Positions 45,150-56,583 of a DNA stretch of 64,000 nt are shown piece after piece. Source of the stretch: Takashimella koratensis. Taxonomy: Eukaryota > Basidiomycota > Tremellomycetes > Trichosporonales > Tetragoniomycetaceae. The stretch is taken from positions 375,143 to 439,142 of the forward strand of contig BCKT01000003.1 of NCBI GenBank assembly GCA_003116875.1, written 5' to 3'. A model generated the notes under the pieces. That model saw only the letters and a list, made by a program, of their open reading frames with translations. It had not been told where the DNA came from and made no database searches. The position numbers were made by a program, and so were the translations under genes. Position 1 is the stretch's first letter. Each line of letters begins with the position of its first letter.

Positions 45150-45516
45150 CGGAGCTCGGTAGGATGGTGAGCAAGGCTCTCGAGGTTGCTTCAAAGCCCC
45201 GGTGCGGGAGCGGGTTGTATCAAGATCATGACTTATACCATTGACATGCATAGACGTCAACGTCCACCGTCCACCGTCCAACGACTCGCTTCGATCCACC
45301 ACCTATCGTCGTTAAATATTACCCGAAATCAACCTTACACCTAAACACCAGCCCAGACTCAGACCTGACACGACGACGTTACAAGAGTGATTAAAACACC
45401 AAAATGGGGAACTAACAGACTGATTCAATCTATACGACGAAGCGAACACAAGGCTCAAGCGAGACTCTTGATAGGCTGTAAATGGGTATCGGTAAACACG
45501 GAGCAGCAGGATCAAC

Positions 45517-48253
45517 TTAGTCGTCGTCCTCTCCGGCGAAACGGATTCGCCTAGCGCGGTCTTCACGGATCGGCTCCTCGTCTTCGTCCGCGTTCATCTC
45601 AGCCTCTTGGGCGGAGAACTCGGCCACTACGTAATGTCAGCAAGTTCGAAGCTGGGTTCAAGAGATACGAGAGTGATCTCGGTGGAACCAAGACTCACTG
45701 ATATCAATAGCTTGGGGCTTGCCACGCAGCCTCCTGAGACGCGAAGTCGAACTGGACTCAGAAGGCGCGATCGACCCCGTCTCATTGTTAAAAGAGGCAC
45801 CCATACCTCCGAACCTCTTGCGCGCGGACGTTAGCGACGCGTCATCCGGCATCAACCCGTCCTTGGCGCTCAAGAACGAGGTCGAGGGGACCGAGGGCGA
45901 CTCGGCGGCGTCGTCGGGAAGCGTGTTGGATTCAGACCTAGTGGACATTGGGGGTGCTTCGAGAGTAGGAGGGCCGGTCAGCGCGAAAGCAGGACCACGA
46001 GGGGTGGGAAGGGCAGACTCGATCGCCTCGCCGTCGACGGTGACGTGTAACATGTGTGGCACGGAGGGAAGCGGTGCGCTCGGGGGTGGAGGAGCGGGCG
46101 GGAGCGCAGTGTTCACCGCGCGTCGTGATCGGGCGCCAGATCCCTGGCTCGACGCAAAGGAGCCCCACGACTGGCGCTTGGTGGGCGCCGCGAGACCAGT
46201 GCTGGTAGGTGGTTCTGGAAATTCGAGCTTCTGCGAGAAGTTGGACGAAGCGGTGCTCGCGAAAGACGGGCGCTGGTGTAGGTCCATCACGGGGGAGTGG
46301 GAACCGGGCGTGTGCTCGTCCGAAAGTGACATGCGCTGGGAAGAGATATTGGAAGATGCCTCGTCGTTGTCAAGGCTGCGAGTGCGGGCGAGTGCGGAAC
46401 CGTCGAGGGCGTTCACGGGCCGCTTGGCCTGTGCTGGCTCATCAACGTCGGCGTCCTCGCCAAGGTCGACAGTGTCGACGTGGTGAGCCGGGCTGGAGAT
46501 GGCAAGACCTCGCAGCGAGTTGACGACCGGCGACATCGACTGATGGTGTACCGCCATGACGGAAGACGGGGTCTCGAGTCGTGGGGTCGGGTCACCTTCG
46601 CCATCTCGAGGAGTAGACTCAACCTCTCGTGGGAAGTTAGAGATTGACGGCTGCTGAGGAGTCGACTGTGCGATCATGGCGAGCTTGAGCGCGAGGTCAT
46701 CGGCAGCAACGCCAGAAGTCTCGTAGGCCGATCGAAGCGCGTGGCCCAAACCTTGCTGCTCAGCCCTGAGTCGCGTCAGTGTCAAAGGTCAAACATCAAA
46801 CTTTGAGTTATAAGCTCACTTGATCATGATGGATGTCTTTTTGATCTGCTTGATCCACTCCTGCAATTGGTGCCTGTTTCTGATCAGTACCAAAAGCGAG
46901 TTAAAACTTACCCATCCTTCATCTCAAGAAGCCATTCGGCGCCACCCTTCTCGATACCTTCGCCAAAGACGACACGAAGGACATAAGACCTCCCCTCTGC
47001 TTGTGCACCGGGCCAGATTCCGGCGGTCGTCCATCGTCCTACGGCCTTGCGCTCAACCTCGACGTTACCAAGGGAGTCGCTGTGACCGTGAGCCATGCCC
47101 TTGCGACGGGTCGGGTCTGGCGGGGCGAGCGCGAAAACGTGCAAGTGAGCGACGGTACGTTCTCCGTCTTCAAAAGGGTTCGAAGGGTCTGCCTCGCAGC
47201 CATCGTCAATCGACAGCTTGAAACGGGTGAAGATGAGAGTGTGCGGTGTCCACACTTTCCCGCCGGCTGGTTGGTTGTTTTGGCCGGAGCGGAGGGAAAA
47301 GGTGCGCGAGGACGAGCTTCGCGACATGTCGAGGGACGATCGTCGGAACACATTCGCAGAGAACACCTGAATCGATTCGAGCGAGCTAACGCTAGCAGGG
47401 AACGCGGGGAGGATGGCACTCGCTAGGCTGAGGTTGACCTCGCCGCCCGCCCAGGACGCCGGGTTAGACACGGTACCGCTCGACGGGCGAGTCACGGTAG
47501 TGCTAGTGTGTGAGGAAGTGCGGGCAAGAATACTCTCCTCGCCCCTACGAATCGAGCCAGCTTTGGACGATGGCTGAGTGCCGTTCTGGAAGTAGAGGTC
47601 GGTCGACGCGGTCTCGATTGAGTATTTGGACATGCCGCTTGACATGATTCCACGTTTAGGCGTCGGGTCGAACGGAGAGAGCTTGAGCGGAGACAGGTGG
47701 GGAAGGGCAGGGCTGGAGCTGGCGGAACCGCGGCGGGTACTTTGCGGGGATAGAGGAATCGTCGCGCTGTGTGAAGCTGAGGGTTAGTGGTGGCTAGCAA
47801 GATGCGCTTACAGTTGCTAGTGATCTTGGAGAGATTGACCGACGACCCGTACGTGCTACCGCTCGCCCGAGACATCTCATCCCCATCCCTCTTCTTTCTT
47901 AAGCCCTTGAACGAACCCATGATGCTCTGCCTCTTGGTCCGGTCTCTCTCAAACAGGTTCTCGGGGAGGTCGAGCACGGTGATCGGCGGCGGCGTAGGCT
48001 GTTGTAGATGGCTGCTTTCGGACAATCCAGACCCCTTCTCCTTCTCCTTCTTCAAGCGACGTTTCTCACGGATCGTCTCGAGGGGAGTCGCCTTAGTAGA
48101 ACGAGAAGGTGGTGGAGCAGTCAAGGTGGGAACAGCAGGCATAGAGATCTCGCCAACGTCGTCCATGAGGTCTTCGTCCGAGCCGAACGAAAGTTCGTCT
48201 TCTAGACCGAAAGACCCAGACGCGGCGGCACGCTTCGCGGCGATTCTCGACAT
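45517..48253 (-). CDS. PH-domain-containing protein
   Basis: Probable membrane-lipid or signalling adaptor. MSRIAAKRAAASGSFGLEDE opens a Ser-rich basic region (KKEKEKGSGLSES, SIMGSFKGLRKKRDG). A PH-like domain follows, with strands in SSLESIQVFSANVFRR, VWTPHTLIFTRFKLSI, RSYVLRVVFGEGIEKG and the closing helix EWLLEMKDGHQLQEWIKQIKK. The 400-residue C-terminal part is disordered and Ser/Pro-rich (PPAPPPPSAPLPSVPHML), and the last exon ends RRIRFAGEDDD. Introns fall at about 45620-45700, 46765-46820, 46875-46910 and 47765-47815. Only the PH domain gives a functional hint. Confidence 0.7.
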
Positions 48254-50198
48254 GGAGACGGGGTTGAAGCGGGAGATCGAGATGAGGATATGGGCGAGTA
48301 GCGCAAGAAATAGGCCGGGAGAGCGCGGATAGGGATATGAGGTTTGTCTACTAGGCTAACTCTGTGACGGATATGGGTGGGAACTTGAATGTTCTGGTTC
48401 TGGTCCGGTTGTTAGCTGAAGGTAAGGAAGTGGGAAGAATGAGGAGAAGCAACCGCGCTAGTGACGGAGACGGGATTGTCGCTAGAAATGAAGAGTGATG
48501 TGCAGGATTCAAAGATGATGAGGTGAGAGGCATGTAAGATGGAGTCGACGAGGAAGGTACAAGAGAGGGAAGAGTGAGGGGTCTTGATCATGGAGGTATG
48601 CAGTCGTTGCTCGCTGCCCGAGCGTTCCGCGTCCCAGGTGATGCAGCAAGCAGGGGCTGACAGGGGAGGACGAGGATGAGTGCGAGGGGAGGAAAGGGGG
48701 AAGAGGGGGGAGTGGAGCGGGGAAGAGGGGCGGAGAGGGGTGAGGGGCAGACGTGACCTGGGGCCTGGCCTGAGGAATGGGATTGAATTGTGGACAAGAA
48801 GCGCAAGGGGTGGTTGGAGGGAAAGAATCGTCTTGGGAAATGGACCGGGACCGGTGATTCTCTTTTTTTTATTCTCGGTTGCTTGCGAGGTTCAGCCTGT
48901 TACTCACCTAGGATTTGGGTGACCAGGTGCGGAATGCAGCTGGCGAGATGGGATGAGGGCCGGTGTGTTCGATCGGCCAGGTGGAACGAGAATGGACGAT
49001 GGAGAGGATGAAGAGAGGAGGATAGTGGTCGACGCTGAGTTGTGTGTGAGCGAGCAGCAACGTGTTTAGAAGAGTATGGAAGCAGCGTGTGTGTGTAGAT
49101 TTGATGGATTGATGGATTGATGGATTGATGGATTGATGGATTGATGGATTGATTGATGGATTGATGGATGATCCGGGGTTGCTCGGGAGGACGGGCAGAG
49201 GATGAGAGACGAGCAGAGTTAAAGGATACACACACGCACCGACACACACCAAAGGATACGAGCTAACCTACCTTTGGTACCTGGTAGCGAGCGGCAGGAG
49301 CGAGGCAGGGCTGGAACAGGAGGGACCAGGAGGGACCAGGAGGGAGGCGAGGACCTGTACCTTGGCAAGGAACCAATAGACAGACTGGCACACTAGCAGA
49401 CACCAGAGACGCACTCCTGGCACGGCGTACTGAGGTCGCTGGGGGTGGGGTGGGCGGCGTAGGGCGTAGGAGGTATTGGGTACGAGTTATGAGGATGATT
49501 CAAAGCGACACATGTCAAGCTTTCAATGAACAATGATAAATGATGTCTCCTTCAAACACAGTCCTGGGCCCATTCATAACCAAAAAAATCGTTGGGAAGC
49601 GCTCGTTCCCAGCGCAGCCTGATCAATCTGTACTACGAGTATCGGGCTACTGCAAAATGGCGGAAGCATGGTCTGGTCTCGTAAGAACAAGCCGTAGTCG
49701 CCCGTGTCTGTGCTCCTGGGCCCTGCCCTAGAATTGCCTCCCCCGGCGTCATCCCAAACTGGAAGCCACACTCTTAGTGACCCTGAATCCCTGACCCAGA
49801 ATGTAGCCTTTCCTCTGCTTTTCCCCCATGTACACTTGCCCCTTGTGCCTGTTTTGGACTCTGACCCCTCTAAAGCCCTGAGCTAAGTCTCTCATCCTTC
49901 CCTGCCGTGCCGAGCCCTCTGCCCCAGCATAAGGGAAGTCACCAGTTCCTCTGCGTCTGCCTAATCTTCTCCCGTACCTGCACATGCTGATGCCCATTGG
50001 CCACTAACCAGCACGCAACCCTCCACCCTCCTAGCCCGTATCCGTCTTGACTCGGTCAATGTCTCACCCCTTCCCGTATCGGTTCAACCCTCTTCCCCTG
50101 GCACCAAGGCTAGCGGTTTCATACTCCCGCTCAAACCTCTCCCTCCCTCCACCTCCGTTGCTTCGCCACGTTCAATCTGAGGTGCATATCACATCTAT
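48254..50198. other. Large intergenic region with simple repeats
   Basis: About 1.9 kb upstream of the PH gene and downstream of HPM1, with no supported coding frame. It is purine-rich (GGGGAGGAGAGG types) over 48.5-48.8 kb, holds a TTGATGGA-type octamer array at 49101-49170 and an ACCAGGAGGG repeat at about 49318-49350. Open frames crossing the octamer array merely translate the repeat. It could hold a long promoter or 5' leader for the PH gene, or a non-coding transcript. Confidence 0.45.
49101..49170. repeat. TTGATGGA octamer tandem repeat
   Basis: About eight tandem copies of an 8-nt unit (TTGATGGA) with one 4-nt slip near 49150. Non-coding minisatellite or microsatellite. Confidence 0.9.
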
Positions 50199-51373
50199 TT
50201 ACCACGCGATGGATATGACTTTTCGGCCAACGCCAGTCGTCCACTCCTTGACCGGCTGATGCGACCCGTTTCGGCTTTCAACTCGGCGAAGGAAGCCGAT
50301 GATATCTCCGCCGACGCCAAAGTAAAGCACCTGTCGATCAGTACATGCGTCATTTCCTCAGTTCTCACCTTGGCAGCAACGAGGATAGTCGGTGTTGACC
50401 CCAATGGTGCTGCAGCCTGAAGCACATCGATCAGATTGTCCACGCTCTCTTCAGCATAGATTGTCTCCGCAGTGAGAACGATATCGTAGCTTCCTCCTTC
50501 TGCACGCATCGTCTCCGCCATCCCACTCCAGTCGCCATAGGTAAACCGTAACTCGATGTTATGATCCTGAAGCAACTGCTTGAACGCCGCAAGCAGGGTT
50601 GGCGAAAACGAAAGCGAACCTGACCCCTCGAGCTGGTCCTGCGCTGCCTCGAGGTCGTCCTGATCCTGCGACGCCGCGAGAACCGACGGAGGGAGGAAAG
50701 GGAGTGTCGCAAGGATAAGATTGGGCAAAGTCACCAGGGACAATACGAGCTGGTTGTAGTCTTGCAAGTGAAGGGTTGTTGGAGGTGCCTGACTATTGGG
50801 TGACGATAGCAAGGTCCGTAGAATGTACGCCGACGGAACGGCTGTCCCACAACCTACCTTGAAAGTCAGCAACGTACACCTCCTCGAAGCTTACCTCCAG
50901 GACACGCTTGCCAGCGAAGTCCGCCCCATGTGACGAGAGAACATCCACCAGGTCCACTCCTCCCTCCCACGTCTTGAGCCCTCCCTCGTACGTTCCCGGT
51001 ATCAAGTCGGTATTGGCATCAACAAACTCGTCGGCTGCTTGACCCGCGCCCGAGCCCTCTTCATCGCCCTGAGCGAGCTGGAACCGCGCGTCAAACAGGT
51101 CACGCCGAAGGATGGGCTGGGAGAGGGATGAATGTCGTAGTGACGAGTATGAGATCGCTTGTGGGAGAGTTGAGAGCTGGTGTCAGCTTGGCCAATTTCA
51201 CCAACTCACCAGGTCGTCCAGCGAGACCGCATGAGAAGGCCGAGTCGGCCGACTGCTGGAAGCAATTGGCTGCTCCGCGGTCGCATCTACCCCTGTAATT
51301 TCATCCTCATCCTGAAGTGTCAGTTAGAAACTACATGCTTTGCACGTACCAACTGGAAGTCAAACTTGAACAT
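50199..51373 (-). CDS. HPM1: Histidine protein methyltransferase 1 (HPM1/METTL18)
   Basis: SAM-dependent methyltransferase that N-methylates a histidine of ribosomal protein uL3. MFKFDFQLDEDEITGVDATA is the typical short N-terminus. LIPGTYEGGLKTWEGGVDLV is followed by GKRVLEVGCGTAVPSAYILR (motif I, SAM binding), LQDYNQLVLSLVTLPNLI (post I), FTYGDWSGMAE, YDIVLTAETIYAEES and LVAAKVLYFGVGGDIIGFLR. These are the defining HPM1 blocks. Introns at about 51325-51352, 51180-51210, 50860-50895 and 50330-50370. Shares a 180-bp divergent promoter with the next gene. Confidence 0.9.
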
Positions 51374-51553
51374 GGTCCGTGGCTGTTCTTGTCAATGATG
51401 CAGAGTCGATCCTGCTGGCTGTAATTTTTTTTCTCGGGTTTATGATTTTCGCGTTGCCGTCAATCAACCAGCCTCCACCGGGGCCCACTCCAATCAAAAC
51501 ATGGAAATTTTGACATTGCCGTATCCTCAATCTCACCTTCAACCTCTCGCATC

Positions 51554-52549
51554 ATGCCCCACAAACGTGAGTTGAGCTATCCTCTATGCGTCCATGTCGA
51601 TGATCTGAAGCTAATGATTTGTATTCAGGCGCCAAACTCTCTGCCCGTGTCGCAGATAGCGCCCAAAAGTACGCCTCGAGACCTCCAGCTTTGTTCAACT
51701 TTCGGAGTTCGCTAACACTAGTCCAGAGGCTACAATCTCGCTCCATCCTCGAGGAGCGGGGACACACCTCGACAGGCCGCACGTGTACTCAACGCCTTCT
51801 CTACTCGTGCTGCGTTCAAGGCGTCTGGCCGCGTGAGCTCCGAGGATACCGGCGAGGACCGAAGACCTAAGAAGAAGGGCCAGGTGAAGGGCGCTCAGGG
51901 CGGTGGGCCTCACGCAGCTGGAAGTAGCACAAAGGCTGGTGGAGTGTCTCAACCTGGGAAAGAGATCAAGGACAAGGGCAAGGGGAAAGAGAAAGGCCCC
52001 GAGGTTCCCAAGATCCTCCCACACGAAACACTTGGTGAATACAACCGCCGTGTCGAGTCGATCTTGCGTCCAGGCGTCAGCGCAGCGATCAAGGGTGCCG
52101 CTGCAGCCAGTCGCAAGGGTCACCAAAGTGCACCTACCAAAGCCGCCACCGAGACCGATGTGGGTGCAGACGATGGCGAGTTCAAGTTCGAAGACAGGGA
52201 AGTCAAGACATTCGCCGAAGCTTCGATGCGGAAGCGAGTTCGAGACGTCGCCGAGGCCCCGCCTAGTTTACCCCGCCTCCGTCAAGCGCAGGTGAAGAGT
52301 TGGGCAGCACCAACGGAGAAAGTGGAGAAGGGAGCAAGGAAGGATGCGTACAAGGTCACAGGGCGGACACCACTGAGTGCGGGACAGGCGAGGATCATGG
52401 CGGAGGAGAGGGAGAGGGTGGTGAAGATGTATAGAGAGATGAAGGCGAAGAAGGAGGCGGAAAAAGCGGCGGAGAGGTTGGAGAAGGGAAGTGGAGGTGG
52501 GGCGGGTGGGGATGGGAAAGGGAAGAAGAAGAGGGTGAGGGAGGAGTAG
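51554..52549 (+). CDS. CCDC137-like basic nucleolar protein
   Basis: Probable ribosome-biogenesis or nucleolar protein. A 13-nt first exon segment (MPHK) is spliced to RAKLSARVADSAQK and then GYNLAPSSRSGDTPRQAARV. The central block VPKILPHETLGEYNRRVESI followed by LRPGVSAAIKGA resembles the CCDC137 family core (a KxxGESxxAFNRRVE type motif). The rest is Lys/Arg/Glu-rich, with a coiled-coil EERERVVKMYREMKAKKEAE and a basic end KGKKKRVREE. It lacks an enzymatic domain. Assignment is by one conserved block only. Confidence 0.5.
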
Positions 52550-53508
52550 ACGGCAGAGCAGTGGGCGGGGCTGTGATGGAGACAGGGCTGAGACGGGGAC
52601 GGAGACGACGTGGAGACCAACACGGAGAGCCATGGGGAGCTTGAGGTATGGGACCAGATCTTTCCCATGTATAGTAAGTTTGATACACTATTGTTTATGC
52701 CACAGATCGCTCCTTGGCGCTCCTTGGAAAATCAGGACAAGCGAGTGAAAGGGGTGCATGAGGGGAAGCGGAGAGCAGTGTGCTTGATGAGACACTCAGG
52801 ATGAACGGAGGGATGTGGGGTGTGAGGCATCCTTTGTGGTTCTTGGACACGACAAGGCTCAGTATGATCGCCGATGATCGACAACATGGGGATATGGGAA
52901 AAGGAGACATGTGAACTTGGATTTGAGGTTCTGAATGAGATGTCTTCCTTGCATAGATATGTGAGGAGGAATGAAGCAAGAGTCGTGAGAGTGTGTGTGA
53001 TTCGGTGGGAAACTCTCACGATGATTTACATTTTGGACAGTCTCCGTTTTGGGTCAAAACAGGGGATGGAGGTGTGGGTGGTCGCCCGTTGTCACTTGCG
53101 AGAGGTTGAGGTGGAAAAGGGGATACCTCATTGAACCCGGTAGGGAGGAGGTGTCAACGCGCAGCTCGCTCGAACGTGTAAGACGGATGTAGTTGAAAAG
53201 ATCACTCTTTACGACGCATGGGGTGGGAGGTGATCTCAAAGGGTGTGGCGATGGCGAGACCTCGGCTATTTGTGAAAGGAGGTATTAAACCACCGAGATC
53301 GTGTTGAAAAGAGGGAAGAGTGGTTGTCGTGACAGACCGTTCGAGGCGTCTCGCGCCCGATGCAGCATTAGTCATCGGGCAGGAAATGATATAAAAACCA
53401 TTCCTGCCCCCACCTCCTTGACCAGTCCCACGCACCAATCCCTCTTCCTCTTCTCTTCTCTCATTTACCGCCAAAGCTTCTTCATCACCAGTACACCCTT
53501 TCCCAACC
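52550..53508. other. Intergenic spacer
   Basis: 3' region of the CCDC137-like gene and promoter of the next. Frames here overlap on both strands and show no signature. Contains the TATA-bearing inverted repeat annotated separately. Confidence 0.45.
53377..53409 (+). promoter_or_regulatory. TATA box inside an inverted repeat
   Basis: GGGCAGGAA (53377-53385) and its exact complement TTCCTGCCC (53401-53409) flank a 15-nt loop containing TATAAAAA. It lies about 110 bp upstream of the start codon at 53509. It looks like a core promoter, perhaps with a palindromic factor site spanning the TATA element. Confidence 0.45.
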
Positions 53509-53956
53509 ATGTCACTCGTTACAAAAGTCCTCTCTACCCTCGGTGGCGTTGCGCCTGTTCAACAAGCTGCACATGCCCCTCTCCCAGTCACTGTCCCCAC
53601 TCCTCCTGGCAGTCTGCCGGAGAAGTGCGCGTTTGCCAAGATCCAACCTGCGACCGACGTCTCGCCCGAGAAGAAGGATGCTCCCTCTATCTCTGGTGAG
53701 TCAAGCGACTACGTTTCTGTCATCAAAGCTTTCGGAAGGGTCTATAGCTAATCATGAGCTTACTTCAAGATGAGAAACAAGCCGCCCGTGATGCGCTCCA
53801 GACCGAGCCAGTGCCAGAAACCAAAGTCAACCTTCGTCGTTCCGCTTCCGAGGTCTCATTGGCCTACTCTGAACGTGAGTGGCAGATCATATTTGCAAGC
53901 AACATCTAAGCTGAACGACAATGACAGACGACGGATGCCATTTGTCCAAGCACTGA
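53509..53956 (+). CDS. Small uncharacterised spliced protein
   Basis: Not recognised. MSLVTKVLSTLGGVAPVQQA starts a short polar protein. A 76-nt intron (from about 53695) joins KKDAPSIS to DEKQAARDALQTEPVPETKV and NLRRSASEVSLAYSE, and a second intron leads to HDGCHLSKH and a stop at 53954-53956. About 106 residues. The RRSASEVSL segment fits a basophilic kinase site (RRxS). The TATA box and clean leader support a real gene. Confidence 0.5.
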
Positions 53957-54341
53957 GGAACATCACAGGCCTCTACTCTGTCCACATTGTTTTGAACCTC
54001 ATGTACACATACATACTGTACTATGTGAGAGTCATGAATCGTTTCACTTCTTCCATCATTCGTCACTTCGTGAATTCGAGAAGGATCGTACAGTATCTGG
54101 GGTGGAGTCGATTGCAGATGTTTTGTCGGGGCTCGTTGTTGGACGACCGTCGTGAGAATGTTTCGAATAGAAGACGGAGCAAAACTTGCCGTGAAGAATG
54201 CAATAGGCACATTTGTTAAGATTCAACACCCCCGAAGCTATTTCACCTTTCGCATCCGTTCAACATACTTCGTGCTTGGATTGTACGCAGTGACTGCATC
54301 TGCGTTTGTCGCGGCGTTCCTCCCTATTCTTGAACAAACTT

Positions 54342-55545
54342 TCAATCCTCTCGACTCGCCGTTTCCTCTATCAGAACGTGTGGCTCGTCAGCTTTGGCGT
54401 CATAGGTGAAATATGAGGCAATAGCTTACGCACCACGGGGCTGTTAGCATAAGAAAAGATTAAAGCGGGATCTTCATTATTTTCCAGAGCCTTTATCAAT
54501 GCTGTATACTTGATGCGAGTCTTCGAATCGTTCGCAGGAAAAATGCATGGTTTTCCTTGAAAGCGGCATCTGACACACGCACCCTCGCTTTGACTGTGGA
54601 GGCAGACTTCGTAGTTGTTTGAGGCGCATCTGGTGCACCTTTCCTTATCCTTCAAATCAGACCGATCTTTCCAGCAGCGTAGCGCGGCTTTCAATTTGAC
54701 ACGCTACCCTCTTGTCAGTGGTCTATTTCTCTTTACCCAATGACATTCCTACTTACATAATTGTTGGTCGATGCTCGAGAGATACCTTGGACGTTTGACA
54801 GAATGGTGTCCAGTGAGGTCCCGGAAGCGAACAGTTGTAAAAGATCATGATAGCCAATTCGACGTTGACGTGATCGTTTCTTTTGGAGAAATTTTCCGAT
54901 GGTATCCCGAGTGATGTTTATAAATGTAATGCTCTTGTCGTTCACCGTGGTAGCCATTGCTTCGACCTGAGGAGAAGTTGAGCTCAATGTGAGCACTGCA
55001 CAACCAGGGGTGTGGACCGTTTGAGGGGCAACTGAACCTGTCAAAGCAGACAAGCGGGGTTCCGTATCCAAATCGGTTTCCAGAGACATGTGAGCCCTTG
55101 CGTCGAGTAATGTGGTGAATGAATTCGGAGAGATTGGTTGATGGGGAATGGGGGGCAGAAGGTGAAGAGAATCTGTCTATCAATGCGTCAGTCCCACACA
55201 TCCTTGTTACGTTCCAGGATAAAATGGAGAGGCTTACACAAGTTACTCACCGTCACTGGACCTTGCTGGAAAGTAGGCTCTTCCACCCAAAGTGAATCGG
55301 CCGTAAGGTTTGCTTGGGGGTCCGCATTCGGAGGTTGAGGTGGACTCGTCATGAAAGGCTGTTGGGCGGTCAACATTGGTTGATGCTTGCCAAATGAGAC
55401 ACAGATGAGATCCGGGACGGAAATACCATGGATATGAATGAAAGATAAAGAAGTGGCTTACATCATCTGGAAAGAACTTGTCCCACAGCTGCTTGAATGA
55501 ATCTTCGTGGATGACAGAACCCTGTGCAAGCGCAGTGGTTTGCAT
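54342..55545 (-). CDS. Cys6-module protein gamma (one module), transcription-factor-like
   Basis: Five exons join in phase with GT-AG sites: 55462-55545, 55251-55385, 54757-55176, 54430-54703 and 54342-54367, giving 312 residues. Exon 1 is MQTTALAQGSVIHEDSFKQL plus WDKFFPDD, an acidic/aromatic segment of the p53-transactivation type. Exon 2 has SLWVEEPTF. Exon 3 ends with a basic-helical block (KKRSRQRRIGYHDLLQLFAS, GTSLDTILSNVQ, NNY). Exon 4 has W-x-x-R, the six-cysteine module (RCTRCASNNYEVC ... CVRCRFQGKPC; spacing C2C7C8C2C6C), and then a second helical block RIKYTALIKALENNEDPALI. The module resembles Zn2Cys6 but has 7 rather than 6 residues in the first loop and lacks the basic RxRKxKC core. 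No family is recognised. The last short exon is the least certain. Confidence 0.6.
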
Positions 55546-56171
55546 CGTAGCCTGTGTCCGTAGGCTCACACGTCAGCGAGGAACAGTGAGGGTGTGGACA
55601 CAGTCTGCGTACCTCAAGACCGCAAGGAGCCTGGGAAACTCCGTCAGAAAGGACTCTGGACGAGGAAGAGATTTCACCATTGCTGTCCATTCGTCGGAAA
55701 AGAAGGTAGGCGCATTGAACAGGTAGATGTCTCTTGAGGTATTGGACTGCGCGCCCATGGACTCTCCATGCGATGAGGTAAGCAAAACTTGATTCATTGG
55801 TGATATTGCTTGGTGGCGAACGTGTGACGGTGTGCAAATACTCTTCCAAAGTGCAGTGATCCAAGTAAGAGAGATTGTGAGGAGGACGAAGAAAAAGAGT
55901 TGCCGCTCAAAACTAAGAACAAGCACGCTGAGAAACTGGTGGTGCTACGAAGGCTACCGGCTCGGTGGAGGACATGAAACTCTTTTCATCGGGGATCTGT
56001 TGGAGCGCAGAGGCTACAGATTGCTTCAGATTCACAACTAAGGAGGACTACACAGGATGATCACAACAGTTAAAGGCAGCGTAGGGCGTGGGGGGTTTAC
56101 GGGCTGGAAGTGGGTGCGCGACAAAGAAAGAGCTTCTAAGGATGTATATGGACCAGGGTGTGGGGATCATA

Positions 56172-56583
56172 CAGTGCCCTCCAATAATTATTTGCCCGCT
56201 TGTGGCAGAGGTTGGCTTCAACTTCACATATCTCATCCCTCTTTGCACTTTTTCTCTTCCTTTTGCCCCCATGCCTTTGCTAGCCATCCCAGTGTTTATT
56301 GCTGGCCCACAAAGCATAAGCACCTCTGCGCCTGAGTGTGGAANAAAGGGGCCTTTTAGATTGAACTCCCTGCCTGTTCCAATTGGTGTGTTCTGAACAA
56401 ACAGCCTGAGGATGCATCAGGAAGCACCTGTGCAATCCTCTGAGGTACAATAGTTGTCTCATGGTGTTTTTCCCANAGNGTGCAAAGGTTGTTTGCATGC
56501 TGTCATGTTCAACACCAGGTAGGCATGTAAACCCGCACCAGGCAGACTGCCACAAGCGGGCAAATATTTACTGGAGGGCACTG
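56172..56583. mobile_element. 412-bp MITE-like element with TA target duplication
   Basis: Terminal inverted repeats begin CAGTGCCCTCCA at 56172 and, on the other strand, at 56583. About 36 bp are nearly identical (both continue with TATTTGCCCGCTTGTGGCAG after a few mismatches). TA dinucleotides flank both ends (56170-56171 and 56584-56585). CAGTG-type ends with TA duplication fit a non-autonomous Tc1/mariner-type element. No transposase frame is present. Three ambiguous bases (N at about 56344, 56477 and 56479) fall inside, consistent with a repeat that was hard to assemble. It overlaps the last 25 codons of the beta gene. Confidence 0.75.

Noticed and set aside
48900..49252. Minus-strand frames with SINPSIHQ repeats
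   Set aside because: Translation of the octamer tandem repeat; no start context or homology.
54152..54409. 85-codon plus-strand frame with a hydrophobic stretch
   Set aside because: Overlaps the end of the gamma gene on the other strand and has no supported promoter or family; kept out for lack of evidence.
56172..56583. The three N bases as a scaffold gap
   Set aside because: They are isolated single ambiguous bases, not a run; more likely consensus ambiguity in a repeat.
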